Below are positions 43,192 through 52,235 of a stretch of 64,000 nt of DNA, one piece after another. The stretch's first letter is position 1; every line of letters starts with the position of its first letter. The notes beneath the pieces were generated by a model. It had not been told where the DNA came from, did no database searches, and was given only the letters and a program-made list of their open reading frames with translations. A program made the translations under genes and the position numbers. Source of the stretch: CAZDDB01 sp963843285 (GTDB lineage: Bacteria > Acidobacteriota > HRBIN11 > JAKEFK01); assembly GCA_963843285.1 (NCBI GenBank), contig CAWJJO010000005.1, positions 137,062 through 201,061 of the forward strand, written 5' to 3'.

Positions 43192-43596
43192 CTATTTCTG
43201 TTTCAACTCGATCAGTAATCCATCACATGATTCCGGGTGAAGAAAGGCGACTAACGAACCGCCTTCCCCCTTTCTCGGTGATTCATCAATCAACCGGACA
43301 CCCTGCGCTTTGAGTCGATCCAGCTCACCCTGCAGATCTTCGACCGTAAAGCAAAGATGATGAATCGATTCACCTTTCTTATCCAGGAACCGCGCCACTC
43401 CCGTATCCGATCCGAGCGGTTCCACCAGTTCCACATGAGTCGTCCCATTGGAGCTCTCCAGCATGGCAACCCGCACAAACATATGCGGCACATCCTCAAT
43501 ATTCTTCACACGAAAGCCAAGAGTCTCGGTATATAGAGGAAGCGTTTCTTCAATCTTGCGAACAACGATCGCAATGTGATCCACATCGTAAATCAT
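43192..43596 (-). CDS. mce: Methylmalonyl-CoA epimerase
   Basis: 134 residues, a single VOC domain. It begins VDHIAIVVRKIEETLPLYTE and contains THVELVEPLG and GESIHHLCFTVEDL, which supply the metal-binding His and Glu. HPESCDGLLIELKQ closes the fold as usual. It interconverts the (S) and (R) epimers of methylmalonyl-CoA. The MeaB gene lies 5 bp upstream, which supports the assignment. Confidence 0.93.
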   Translation of the reverse strand: MIYDVDHIAIVVRKIEETLPLYTETLGFRVKNIEDVPHMFVRVAMLESSNGTTHVELVEPLGSDTGVARFLDKKGESIHHLCFTVEDLQGELDRLKAQGVRLIDESPRKGEGGSLVAFLHPESCDGLLIELKQK

Positions 43597-43601
43597 ATCG
43601 A

Positions 43602-44552
43602 CTATTCCATTCTAAAATGCCGCAGCAATTCTTGCACTACCGTATGCGGATCGGTTTTGCGATTCGCGATCTCCTCGACCTTTCCGGAGATGCCGAATCT
43701 CTCAAACCCCTCTTCCACAATTTGCCGTGTGATCCGGTACTCCAGCGCGTCGATCATGCGCTGCCTGCTCTGAAGAAGCGCTTTTGCGTGAAGTCCGCCA
43801 CTTGTTTTGAGGAATTCATCGTGCTCCTGAATCGCAGCCGCAACAAGATCGACGCCGATATTGCTGATGGCGACCGTCTTCAGGACTCGGGGATGCCATT
43901 GCCCCTCGGATTGAAAAAAAGAGAGCGACGACTGCAGCTCCATTTCCATTTTATCAACATCAGAACGATCCGCTTTATTGATGATCAATAGATCCGCAAT
44001 TTCCATCAAACCGGCCTTCATCGCCTGCACTTCGTCTCCGAGACCGGGCATTAATACTACGATTGTAGTATTAGCAATCTTCACGATGTCGACTTCGTCC
44101 TGGCCCACGCCCACTGTCTCAATCAGAATGATGTCCTTTCCGCTCGCATTCATCAGGTCGACCACATCAAATGTGGCGGCGGAGATACCTCCCAGCTTGC
44201 CGCGGCTGGCCATGCTGCGGATAAATACACTATGGTCCGTGCCGTGGCGCTGCATGCGGATCCGGTCCCCCAGGATGGCGCCTCCCGTGAACGGACTGCT
44301 AGGATCAACGGCAATGACTCCGACCGTCTTTCCCTGTCCGCGATAGATCGCAATCAGTTGATCTACAAGCGAGCTTTTCCCTACACCCGCGGGGCCGGTG
44401 ATCCCAACAATCGGAATTTCGCGGCCGTGCGAGTAGACGACTTTCAAAATCTCGAAGGCGCGGGGATCGTCATTCTCCACCAGCGTGATCGCGCGGGCAA
44501 GCGCACGGTCCTCGCCGGCCAGAAGCGAGTCAATGAGTTGTGTAATAGACAT
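43602..44552 (-). CDS. meaB: Methylmalonyl-CoA mutase-associated GTPase MeaB
   Basis: 316 residues. G3E-family GTPase that protects and reloads the B12-dependent methylmalonyl-CoA mutase. The P-loop is GPAGVGKS (53-60), followed by VIAVDPSSPFTGGAILGDRI and ETVGVGQDE. NKAD gives guanine specificity. The ATG at 44552 (MSITQLID) was chosen because upstream in-frame sequence belongs to a repeat. The mutase itself is not in the window. The adenosyltransferase at 52.2 kb could serve the same pathway. Confidence 0.95.
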   Translation of the reverse strand: MSITQLIDSLLAGEDRALARAITLVENDDPRAFEILKVVYSHGREIPIVGITGPAGVGKSSLVDQLIAIYRGQGKTVGVIAVDPSSPFTGGAILGDRIRMQRHGTDHSVFIRSMASRGKLGGISAATFDVVDLMNASGKDIILIETVGVGQDEVDIVKIANTTIVVLMPGLGDEVQAMKAGLMEIADLLIINKADRSDVDKMEMELQSSLSFFQSEGQWHPRVLKTVAISNIGVDLVAAAIQEHDEFLKTSGGLHAKALLQSRQRMIDALEYRITRQIVEEGFERFGISGKVEEIANRKTDPHTVVQELLRHFRME

Positions 44553-44561
44553 CTTGTTTTC

Positions 44562-44637
44562 TGGAGTGGCGGGCGTCCCTGCCCGCCAGTTCACGGATTT
44601 GATTTCATTCCGGCGGGCACGGAGGCCCGCCAACTCC
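44562..44637. repeat. Palindromic repeat family C, copy 4
   Basis: GGAGTGGCGGGCGTCCCTGC then CCGCC on the left and GGCGGGCACGGAGGCCCGCC on the right, ending AACTCC, form an inverted repeat with inner hairpins. It lies between the acyl-CoA dehydrogenase and meaB, 10 bp from the meaB start. Confidence 0.8.
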
Positions 44638-44656
44638 AAATACAAGTATTGGGTTG

Positions 44657-45796
44657 TTATTTCAGAAGCTCTTTCGCGATCGCGATCCGTTGAATTTCAG
44701 AAGTGCCTTCTCCGATCGTCATCAGCTTGGCGTCGCGATAAAATTTTTCCGCAAGAAAATCTTTAATGTAGCCGTAGCCGCCATGGATTTGAACGCATTT
44801 GTCTGCTGTTCTTACGGCAACCTCACTGGCAAACAGTTTGGCCATAAAAGCTTCCTTTGCAAACTTTCTGCCGTTCTGACGCAGCCATGCGGCCCGATAC
44901 GTAAGCAGACGCGCTGCCTCGATTTCCGTAGCCATGTCCGCGAGCATCCATTGAATCGATTGAAAATCGGAGATCGCAGACCCGAAAGCTTTTCGCTCCT
45001 TTGAATACTTTACGGCAGCTTCAAATGCACCCTGCGCCAATCCGACAGACAATGCTGCGATAGCGATTCTTCCACCTGCAAGAATTGCAAGGGTGTTGCG
45101 GTACCCCGCCCCCACTTTTCCTATTACGTTTTCATCGGGAACTTCACAGTCTTCAAACGCCAGGGACGACGTATCGCTGGCGCGATGCCCCAGTTTGTCT
45201 TCCTTCTTTGAAGCGCGAAAGCCCGGAGTCTCCTTCTCCACTACAAAGGCAGTAATACCATCTTTTGGATTACTCCGATCGGTAACCGCCATGACCACGG
45301 CCAGATCGCAAACCGTACCGTGGGTAATGAAATTCTTTGATCCATTCAAAACCCACCGGTCTCCTTTATGAACGGCAATCGTTTGGATTCCACGGGCATC
45401 GCTTCCCGCATCGGGTTCGGATAGAGCCCAGGCTCCGATTTTTTTTCCGGAGGCAAGTGGTGTTAGAAATTTCTTTTTCTGTTCCTCATTTCCGAACGAA
45501 AAAATGTGATTTGCGCACAGACCGTTGTGCGCAGCCACACCAAGACCAATCGACGAATCCACGCGACCAAGCTCTTCAATCACGCACATATAATCCAAAT
45601 AACTCATCCCGGCCCCGCCATACTCGGGCGGGAAAATGATTCCAAGCAAGCCGAGATCACCGAGCTTTTTCATGATCTCAAACGGAAATTCCTGCGTTGC
45701 ATCGTAATAACGCACTTTTGGCGCAATTTCATTCTCTGCGAACTCACGCACCATACGGCGCGTCATTTCCTGATCTTCGGTGAATGTAAAGTCCAT
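44657..45796 (-). CDS. Acyl-CoA dehydrogenase
   Basis: 379 residues. FAD enzyme that makes the first double bond in acyl-CoA oxidation. WALSEPDAGSDA and NGSKNFITHG are the FAD/substrate motifs. RKAFGSAISDFQSIQ and IHGGYGYIKDF are typical of the C-terminal domain. The catalytic base is Glu363 in IGEGTSEIQR. The sequence looks like the short/branched-chain (butyryl-CoA, isobutyryl-CoA) group. It is upstream of meaB and mce on the same strand, consistent with branched or odd-chain oxidation. Confidence 0.95.
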   Translation of the reverse strand: MDFTFTEDQEMTRRMVREFAENEIAPKVRYYDATQEFPFEIMKKLGDLGLLGIIFPPEYGGAGMSYLDYMCVIEELGRVDSSIGLGVAAHNGLCANHIFSFGNEEQKKKFLTPLASGKKIGAWALSEPDAGSDARGIQTIAVHKGDRWVLNGSKNFITHGTVCDLAVVMAVTDRSNPKDGITAFVVEKETPGFRASKKEDKLGHRASDTSSLAFEDCEVPDENVIGKVGAGYRNTLAILAGGRIAIAALSVGLAQGAFEAAVKYSKERKAFGSAISDFQSIQWMLADMATEIEAARLLTYRAAWLRQNGRKFAKEAFMAKLFASEVAVRTADKCVQIHGGYGYIKDFLAEKFYRDAKLMTIGEGTSEIQRIAIAKELLK

Positions 45797-45803
45797 AAAC
45801 CCG

Positions 45804-47018
45804 TTACGAAACGATGATGTAGACAGGGATCTTCACTTCGGGCTGATCCGCGTCATCCGTTTTGACGGTCAGAGAACCGGATACCTGCGTCTTCTGACTT
45901 CGATCCACCCCGACAAGAGAGACCTTCAGATTGTAATTCGTGCCCGCCGCGCTGTTCGGATCCGGCGGCGCCTTTTCGACCTTGATCTGAGAAAGACTCG
46001 ATGAATAGTCGAGCATCTTAAAACTCTTCCCGTTTACCTTCTGAAGGGAAACAGTTCTGGCTTCCGGAACTTCCGATTCATTGGTTCCCGTTACCGACGC
46101 TTTCTTGACCCATCCCAGCTGGTTTTTCTGACGGGACTTTTCATCGGAATAAACGACACGATACCAGCCATCTTTTTGCCCCAGCACGCGAAGAGTTGAC
46201 CCTTTCGGCACCGTGACAACAGGCGCCGCTTTTTCATCAGCTTCTTTGCGTAGAGGAACTTCTGCATCCCCATGGACCTCTTCCGGGAACGTGCGGATGA
46301 CAAACGAAACTACCTGCGGGTTCACTGAGATCGGACCCCGCACAGTTGCAAAGACTGGAATCGTAATCTCCTTCACCGGAATTCCATCAACACCAATATG
46401 GAGGGTGGACTGCTGCGTCCCTATTTCAGCCGTATTCTTCAGGGACACGGACAGCCTGACATTGCCATTCGAATCCGGAGGCGTCATCTTCACGTCGAAC
46501 AGACTCGAATCGACCGTCGCATCATGAAGCTTGATTTTGGCGTTGGGAGTAAGCGTCAACTGCTGCGTGCCTCCTTCTCCCTTCATCACCATAAACCGGA
46601 TCTGCTCTTCTGGAATGACATCGACATACGTTTTTACGTTCGCTTTTATGAACAGGGTGACTTTGGGGCGCCCGGGATCATCCGTCTCAATTTCAACATG
46701 CTTTTGAATCTGGCCTTTCACATGCGAAACATCTATGCTTGCAAACACCTTACCTTCCGAACCGGAAGGTATTACCCGGTCAAACCGGGTTACAGTACAG
46801 CCTCAGCCAGGCGTCGCGCTGACAATATTCAACGGCCCAGTCCCAGTGTTCTTGATCACAAAAGCATGCTCGATGTTGGGACCAGGCCGGTAGACTTCAC
46901 CTGCCTCAAACACTTCCTGATCGATCTGCATCTTTGGCTTTCCGTTTTGTGCTTGCAGAAAGCCGGACACGACGAACAGGAACGTAACTACAAAGAGCAG
47001 AATGCCAAATCGTTTCAT
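45804..47018 (-). CDS. DUF1573 protein with SH3-like domain and in-frame UGA (candidate selenoprotein)
   Basis: Read through one TGA (46805-46803), this is a single 404-codon frame. It has a signal peptide (ILLFVVTFLFVVSGFLQA), a DUF1573 domain (FEAGEVYRPGPNIEHAFVIK, NTGTGPLNIVSATPG then UGA-G-C-T), later beta-sandwich domains, and an SH3-like segment (GSTLRVLGQKDGWYRVVY). In DUF1573 proteins this spot is the conserved Cys-Gly-Cys, so UGA replaces the first Cys (residue 72). A 17-nt hairpin starts 12 nt after UGA. The other 330 codons are intact. It is either selenocysteine or a very recent nonsense mutation. Confidence 0.75.
46752..46790 (-). promoter_or_regulatory. Two tandem hairpins downstream of the UGA (SECIS-like)
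   Basis: On the mRNA, ACCCGGU-UUG-ACCGGGU (46790-46774) gives a 7-bp stem, and ACCUUCCG-GUU-CGGAAGGU (46770-46752) gives an 8-bp stem 3 nt later. The first begins 12 nt after the UGA and is 17 nt long. In E. coli fdhF the essential SECIS hairpin is 17 nt and begins 11 nt after UGA. A loop G is present, but in position three, and no bulged U is seen. Confidence 0.55.
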
Positions 47019-47101
47019 TACTTACTCCGGATTACAAAAGTCGATTCAAGATATCATAAATGATCTTTGCGGAAAAATCCCGCTCCGATCAATTCAATCC
47101 C

Positions 47102-47206
47102 TGGAGTCGCGGGCCTCCGTGTTATCTTGGAGTTGCGGGCGTCCCTGCCCGCAGCAAGTGGACAGTTCACAATCGGCGGGCACGGAGGCCCGCCACCTCC
47201 AAATTA
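47102..47206. repeat. Palindromic repeat family C, copy 5 (compound)
   Basis: Units GGAGTCGCGGGCCTCCGTG, GTTGCGGGCGTCCCTGCCCG and GGCGGGCACGGAGGCCCGCC occur in a row and can pair in more than one way. It fills most of the gap between the DUF1573 gene and the pseudouridine synthase and overlaps the latter's stop codon region. Confidence 0.75.
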
Positions 47207-47950
47207 CGAGGACGTTTTCCCCTGATATTTCCGGAGCGCTTTGATCATGTGCTGGAAGTCCCTAGGCTCCGGCGCCTCGATTACAAGTCTTTTCTCTTCA
47301 GTAGGTTCCCGAAACGAGATTCGAAACGCGTGCAAAGGAAGCCGGCCGATCAACGGAGTTTCCGATTCTCCTTTCCGTTTATAATCTTTTTTCAGATCCG
47401 ACAGGTACACGGGTTTTGAATCTCCGTAGATCGGATCGATGGCCAGCGGAAAACCCGACGCCATCATGTGCACCCTCACCTGGTGAGTGCGTCCTGTGAG
47501 CGGAGTCACTTCCACCAGTGTGAATCCTCGAAATCGCTCCAGCACCTTATAGAGGGTGATACTTTGCTTGCCTTGATCACTGACCATCATCGTACCCGGT
47601 TTTCGGAGAGATTCAATCAATGGAAAACTGATGACCCCTTCCTCTTTGTCCATGGCTCCTTTGACGATCGCATGATATGTCTTGCTTACTTCTCCCTTCT
47701 CGAACTGCTTGCTGAGGTAAGACTGCGCGGTCACGCTTCTGGCAAGAAGTACTACACCGCTTGTATCCTTATCGAGGCGGTGTACGACCCGGATATTCGG
47801 ATGGTCCACGTGCTTGCGAAGATACTCGCGCAGCATGTCCTGGATCGTGGGGATTCCGCGGTCCCAGCGGTCGGGAACGATCAACAATCCTGCAGGCTTG
47901 TTGACGGCAATCATGGCGTCGTCTTCATACAGGATATCGAGATGAATCAT
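47204..47950 (-). CDS. RluA-family RNA pseudouridine synthase
   Basis: 248 residues from ATG 47950. Isomerises uridine in rRNA or tRNA. It starts LYEDDAMIAVNKPAGLLIVP, and the catalytic Asp60 lies in HRLDKDTSG. GRTHQVRVHM and GDSKPVYLSDL are also typical. No N-terminal S4 domain is present, so it resembles the RluA/TruC size class rather than RluD. A GTG at 47965 is an alternative start. It is divergent from uvrB by about 45 bp. Confidence 0.93.
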   Translation of the reverse strand: MIHLDILYEDDAMIAVNKPAGLLIVPDRWDRGIPTIQDMLREYLRKHVDHPNIRVVHRLDKDTSGVVLLARSVTAQSYLSKQFEKGEVSKTYHAIVKGAMDKEEGVISFPLIESLRKPGTMMVSDQGKQSITLYKVLERFRGFTLVEVTPLTGRTHQVRVHMMASGFPLAIDPIYGDSKPVYLSDLKKDYKRKGESETPLIGRLPLHAFRISFREPTEEKRLVIEAPEPRDFQHMIKALRKYQGKTSS

Positions 47951-47995
47951 TGACGGATTTGGCACCCGGTTACTAATATGTAAGGACGCAATTCA

Positions 47996-50014
47996 TTGCG
48001 CCTCTACAAACATATCATGGGCAGCTTTAAACTCAGCACCGAATTTACTCCGCGCGGGGATCAGCAGGCGGCGATCGATCAACTGACCCGGGGAATTTTG
48101 AATCAAGAAAAACATCAGACATTGCTCGGAGTTACCGGGTCAGGAAAAACTTACACCGTCGCTTCTGTAGTGGCGCGCGTGGATCGTCCAACGCTGGTGA
48201 TTGCGCACAATAAGACGCTGGCAGCGCAGCTTTACCAGGAGTTCCGGCGCTTCTTCCCCGAAAATGCCGTCGAATACTTTGTCAGTTATTACGATTATTA
48301 TCAGCCCGAAGCATACGTCCCCTCTACAGACACCTACATCGAAAAGGAAGTTCTGATCAATGAGGAGATTGACCGCATGCGCCTTTCCGCAACCCGATCA
48401 TTATTTGAACGGCGCGACACAATCATCGTCAGCAGCGTTTCCTGCATCTACGGTCTGGGTTCGCCCGATCTCTTCTTTTCCATGGTGCTCTCGTTGGATG
48501 TAGGAGCCAATTTCACGCAGTCGGAGCTTATGCACCGGCTCGGAGAACTCCAGTACCAGCGAAGTCATGGAGAATTATCGCGCAGTCAGTTCCGCGTACG
48601 TGGAGATGTAATTGAAATCTTCCCTTCCTATGAAGAAACCGCGCTTCGCATCGAATTGTTTGACGATCGAATCGAAAGCCTGACCGAGTTCGATCCGATT
48701 GTTAACCGGAAGATCCGTACGATGCGAAGGACCGTCGTATTTCCAAGGAGTCACTACGTTACACCGAAGCAAAAATTGGAAAGCGCGATTACTGCGATCC
48801 GGGAAGAGCTAAAGGCGCGTTTGGAGGAATTCGATCGTGAGGGAAAGTTGATGGAGGCGCAGCGCCTGCATCAACGAACGATGTATGACATCGGAATGTT
48901 GAAGGCTACCGGCTTCTGCCACGGCATCGAGAACTATTCACGCCATCTGGATGGCCGTGCTCCCGGTTCGCCGCCCGCAACATTGATCGATTATTTTCCG
49001 GAAGACTATCTGCTGGTGATCGACGAAAGCCATGCGACCGTTCCACAGATTCGCGGAATGTACGAAGGCGACCAGTCCAGAAAAGCTACCCTCGTAGATC
49101 ATGGATTTCGTTTGCCTTCAGCGCTGGACAACCGCCCGCTGAATTTCGAAGAGTTTCAGAGTCGGACTCATCAGATGATTTATGTCTCAGCAACGCCGGC
49201 GCCCTACGAGCTACGCATGAGCGAGGGCGTTGTTGTGGAACAGATCGTGCGCCCAACCGGGCTTACTGATCCGCAAATCCTGATCAAGCCGATCCAGGGG
49301 CAAATGGACGACCTGCTGCACCAGATTCGCGAACGGGCCGCACGGAGTGAACGCGTTCTGGTAACGACACTTACAAAGAAGATGGCTGAGGATCTGACTG
49401 AATTCTTGTCGGAATACGGAGTACGCGTCCGCTATCTGCATTCGGAAGTGGATACGCTCGATCGTGTTGTGATTCTCCGTGATCTGCGGCGCGGCATCTT
49501 TGACGCGCTGATCGGGGTCAATTTGCTGCGTGAAGGTCTCGATCTGCCGGAAGTCAGCCTGGTCGCGATTCTGGATGCCGATAAAGAAGGATTCCTGCGT
49601 TCCACCACAAGTTTGATTCAAACGTCCGGGCGGGCAGCGCGAAATCTCAATGGACAGGTGATCATGTATGCGGATATCGTCACCAGATCGATGCAGGCGG
49701 CGATCGCAGAAACTACCCGAAGACGCGAAGTGCAGCTCCGATATAACCGCGAAAACAACATCACTCCCGAATCAATTCGAAAGGCGATTGGTGGGACTCT
49801 GACAGGCGCGGAAGAAGCGGATTATTTCCCGGTGCCGCTGCAGGATGACGCTGATCTTGCTGGGATCCGGTCCATCCAGCAAATTCATGACATGATCGAT
49901 CAAACGGAAAAAGAGATGCTGACTGCCGCCGGCGCGTTTGAGTTTGAAAAGGCCGCCGGGCTCCGCGATAGAATTAAGAAATTGAAAGAAAAAGAAATCA
50001 CGTTACTGGGATAG
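47996..50014 (+). CDS. uvrB: UvrABC system protein B
   Basis: 672 residues. Damage-verification helicase of nucleotide excision repair. The Walker A motif is GVTGSGKT (Lys51). The damage-probing beta-hairpin region is YYDYYQPEAYVP. Helicase motifs DESHAT and TSGRAARN are present, and a C-terminal UVR domain (AAGLRDRIKKLKEKE) contacts UvrC. AAGGA 9 nt before a TTG at 47996 supports that start. An ATG at 48017 (MGSFKLSTEF) fits the usual protein N-terminus but lacks a ribosome site. uvrC follows after a repeat. Confidence 0.97.
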   Translation: MRLYKHIMGSFKLSTEFTPRGDQQAAIDQLTRGILNQEKHQTLLGVTGSGKTYTVASVVARVDRPTLVIAHNKTLAAQLYQEFRRFFPENAVEYFVSYYDYYQPEAYVPSTDTYIEKEVLINEEIDRMRLSATRSLFERRDTIIVSSVSCIYGLGSPDLFFSMVLSLDVGANFTQSELMHRLGELQYQRSHGELSRSQFRVRGDVIEIFPSYEETALRIELFDDRIESLTEFDPIVNRKIRTMRRTVVFPRSHYVTPKQKLESAITAIREELKARLEEFDREGKLMEAQRLHQRTMYDIGMLKATGFCHGIENYSRHLDGRAPGSPPATLIDYFPEDYLLVIDESHATVPQIRGMYEGDQSRKATLVDHGFRLPSALDNRPLNFEEFQSRTHQMIYVSATPAPYELRMSEGVVVEQIVRPTGLTDPQILIKPIQGQMDDLLHQIRERAARSERVLVTTLTKKMAEDLTEFLSEYGVRVRYLHSEVDTLDRVVILRDLRRGIFDALIGVNLLREGLDLPEVSLVAILDADKEGFLRSTTSLIQTSGRAARNLNGQVIMYADIVTRSMQAAIAETTRRREVQLRYNRENNITPESIRKAIGGTLTGAEEADYFPVPLQDDADLAGIRSIQQIHDMIDQTEKEMLTAAGAFEFEKAAGLRDRIKKLKEKEITLLG

Positions 50015-50023
50015 GGCAAATCT

Positions 50024-50256
50024 GTAGGGGCTATGCATTTGCCTCGGAAACCAGAGATCATGGAAGTGATGTTTTGTGGAAAGCAATTTTTGAACGGGCA
50101 AGTGCACGAAAATGCACAGCCCAGCCTGACAGTGTCATGATTTGGCACTTCGCATCGCGGGCTGAGCATTTTCTACTGCAAGCAGAATCTTGAACGACGG
50201 GGGACCATCGCCAATTGCAGCGGAACGACACAACGATGGAAAATGCTCAGCCCCTA
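50024..50256 (+). repeat. Double-hairpin repeat family A, copy 3
   Basis: A 233-bp element. It opens GTAGGGGCTATGCATTTGC, closes the first hairpin with GAAAATGCACAGCCC, opens the second with GGGCTGAGCATTTTC, and ends GAAAATGCTCAGCCCCTA. The interior shares the words GCAATTTTTGAAC...GGGCAAGTGCA with the other copies. It separates uvrB from uvrC and ends 17 bp before the uvrC ATG. Confidence 0.9.
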
Positions 50257-50273
50257 AATTGGCATTCTAAATT

Positions 50274-52073
50274 ATGAAATACACGCTACAGGACAGAGTC
50301 AAAGAACTCCCCGATAAACCCGGAGTGTACCTGTTCAAGAACTCATCCGGTCGTGTCATCTACGTAGGCAAAGCCAACTCTCTGCGACAGCGTGTCCGAT
50401 CCTACTTCTCGGAAGGCCCTGGTGGTCCGCTCACTTACTGGATGATCGCCGAAGCAGCGTCTCTCGATTTCATCATCACAGATTCTCCGTTGGAAGCGTT
50501 GATGCTGGAAAACAACCTGATCAAGAAGAACCAGCCGCGCTACAACATCCTGCTACGTGACGACAAGACGCACCCCTATATCAAGCTGACAGTCCAGGAA
50601 GATTTTCCACGCGCGTATATCGTACGAAAAGTGCGAAAAGACGGCGCCGCGTATTTTGGTCCATTTATTCCCGCGTCGCTCGCAAAGAAAACGCTCAATC
50701 TGATCCATCGCTACTTTCTACTGCGACAGTGTCATATCAAGATCACGGATGAACCACAGCGTCTCTGCCTACTGTACCACATTCACCGTTGCCTTGGCCC
50801 CTGCGCCCAAAAGGCCACACGCGAGGAATACGCCCGCGCCGTTGCAGACGTGAGGCTCTTCCTGGAAGGGAAAAAAGACGACTTGCTTGTACAACTTCGT
50901 ACAAAGATGTTCGAATACTCGGAGCGTCGTGAGTATGAACTCGCTGCAAATTATCGTGACCTTTCCAACACCGTAGAACAGCTCAATACAAGACCGAAAC
51001 TCGTTTCCTATGAACTGGACGACGCAGACATCTTTGGATTCGCTCGGAATGACGAGAATATCGGCGTTCAAATTTTCTTTATGCGAAATGGTCAGATCGT
51101 GGGACGTCATGAATTTTTCTTCGAAAGCAAATTATCACCGGATGACGGGAGTCTGCTCACGCATGTTCTGATGCAGTTTTACAGCATGCCGCGGTTTCTG
51201 CCGGGCAAAATTTACGTGCAGACCGCCTTCGCGGACCGGGTGAATTTGGAAAAATGGCTGACCCGAAAGAAAGGGAAACGCGTCCGAATCCGCGTCCCGG
51301 TGCGAGGAAAAAAGAAAGAACTGATTGATCTTGTTATTAAGAACGCCCAAATCGGGTTGGATATTAACTCCAGCTCGGGAAGAATTCGAAGCTATGAAAC
51401 ATTGCAAGCCCTGCAAAAGGCGATCGGAATGACCACGCTTCCTTACCGCATCGAGGCATTCGATATCTCCAATACGCAGGGATCTAATTCAGTGGCATCC
51501 ATGGTCGTCTGGGAAGCAGGCCGTCCCAAGAAAAGTGATTACCGCAAGTACAAGATCAAGGGTGTGGTAGGACCCGACGATTTTCGATCCATGGCGGAAG
51601 TGCTGAACCGCAGAGTTGGTCATCTCAAGGAAAAGAGACTCCCGATGCCCGATCTGATTCTAGTTGACGGAGGCAAAGGACAACTCAGCGCTGCGCTGGA
51701 AGTGCTCGCGAAGCACGGATTCGATCAGCAGCCGATTTTTGGTCTTGCGAAACAGGAAGAAGAAATATTTCTCCCGGGCCGGAAGGAATCGATCCGGCTT
51801 GAGGATCGGTCACCGGTGCTGAAGTTGATCCAGCAAGTACGCGATGAAGCGCACCGGTTCGCAATCACATTTCACCGGCAGCTCCGGGGCAAACAGGCAA
51901 AACGGATGGCGCTGGATGATATTTCCGGAATCGGCGAAAAACGGAAAGCGAAATTGTTGCAGCACTTCGGCAGTATGGGGAATCTGCGCAACGCCACAAA
52001 AGAACAGATCGTAAAACAACTCGGGCCGAAAACGGGTAGCAAGTTATACGAGACTCTCCACCCGGAGCTCTAG
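50274..52073 (+). CDS. uvrC: UvrABC system protein C
   Basis: 599 residues. Makes both incisions around DNA damage. The N-terminal GIY-YIG nuclease is KPGVYLFKNSSGRVIYVGKA, and the UVR segment lies near residue 205-240 (YELAANYRDLSNTVEQL). The RNase H-like second nuclease has FDISNTQGSNSVASMVV and LVDGGKGQL with its aspartates. C-terminal helix-hairpin-helix motifs (LDDISGIGEKRKAKLLQHFG) bind DNA. All domains are intact. Its promoter region is a family A repeat. Confidence 0.97.
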   Translation: MKYTLQDRVKELPDKPGVYLFKNSSGRVIYVGKANSLRQRVRSYFSEGPGGPLTYWMIAEAASLDFIITDSPLEALMLENNLIKKNQPRYNILLRDDKTHPYIKLTVQEDFPRAYIVRKVRKDGAAYFGPFIPASLAKKTLNLIHRYFLLRQCHIKITDEPQRLCLLYHIHRCLGPCAQKATREEYARAVADVRLFLEGKKDDLLVQLRTKMFEYSERREYELAANYRDLSNTVEQLNTRPKLVSYELDDADIFGFARNDENIGVQIFFMRNGQIVGRHEFFFESKLSPDDGSLLTHVLMQFYSMPRFLPGKIYVQTAFADRVNLEKWLTRKKGKRVRIRVPVRGKKKELIDLVIKNAQIGLDINSSSGRIRSYETLQALQKAIGMTTLPYRIEAFDISNTQGSNSVASMVVWEAGRPKKSDYRKYKIKGVVGPDDFRSMAEVLNRRVGHLKEKRLPMPDLILVDGGKGQLSAALEVLAKHGFDQQPIFGLAKQEEEIFLPGRKESIRLEDRSPVLKLIQQVRDEAHRFAITFHRQLRGKQAKRMALDDISGIGEKRKAKLLQHFGSMGNLRNATKEQIVKQLGPKTGSKLYETLHPEL

Positions 52074-52111
52074 GATTTCACGCAAAGACACGGAATTAGG
52101 AAAAGGATTGG

Positions 52112-52184
52112 AACCACAGATGAACACAGATAAACACGGATTTTTCATTTGATATCTTTGTTTATCGGTGTTCATCTGTGGTTT
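52112..52184. repeat. Long inverted repeat (ACCACAGATGAACACAGA type)
   Basis: AACCACAGATGAACACAGAT continuing to ACGGAT (52112-52141) is an inverted copy of 52154-52183, with a 12-bp loop. The stem has about 28 pairs with a few mismatches. It sits between uvrC and the adenosyltransferase gene and may serve as a terminator or a dispersed element. Confidence 0.85.
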
Positions 52185-52235
52185 CTTTTCCTCTCTCGGC
52201 GGTGAAATCCGAATCCGCGATACAATAGAACGGAC

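Noticed and set aside
46803..46805. Simple nonsense-mutation pseudogene explanation
   Set aside because: Not excluded, but set second. The UGA falls exactly on a conserved redox Cys, has a hairpin at the expected distance, and the remaining gene is undamaged.
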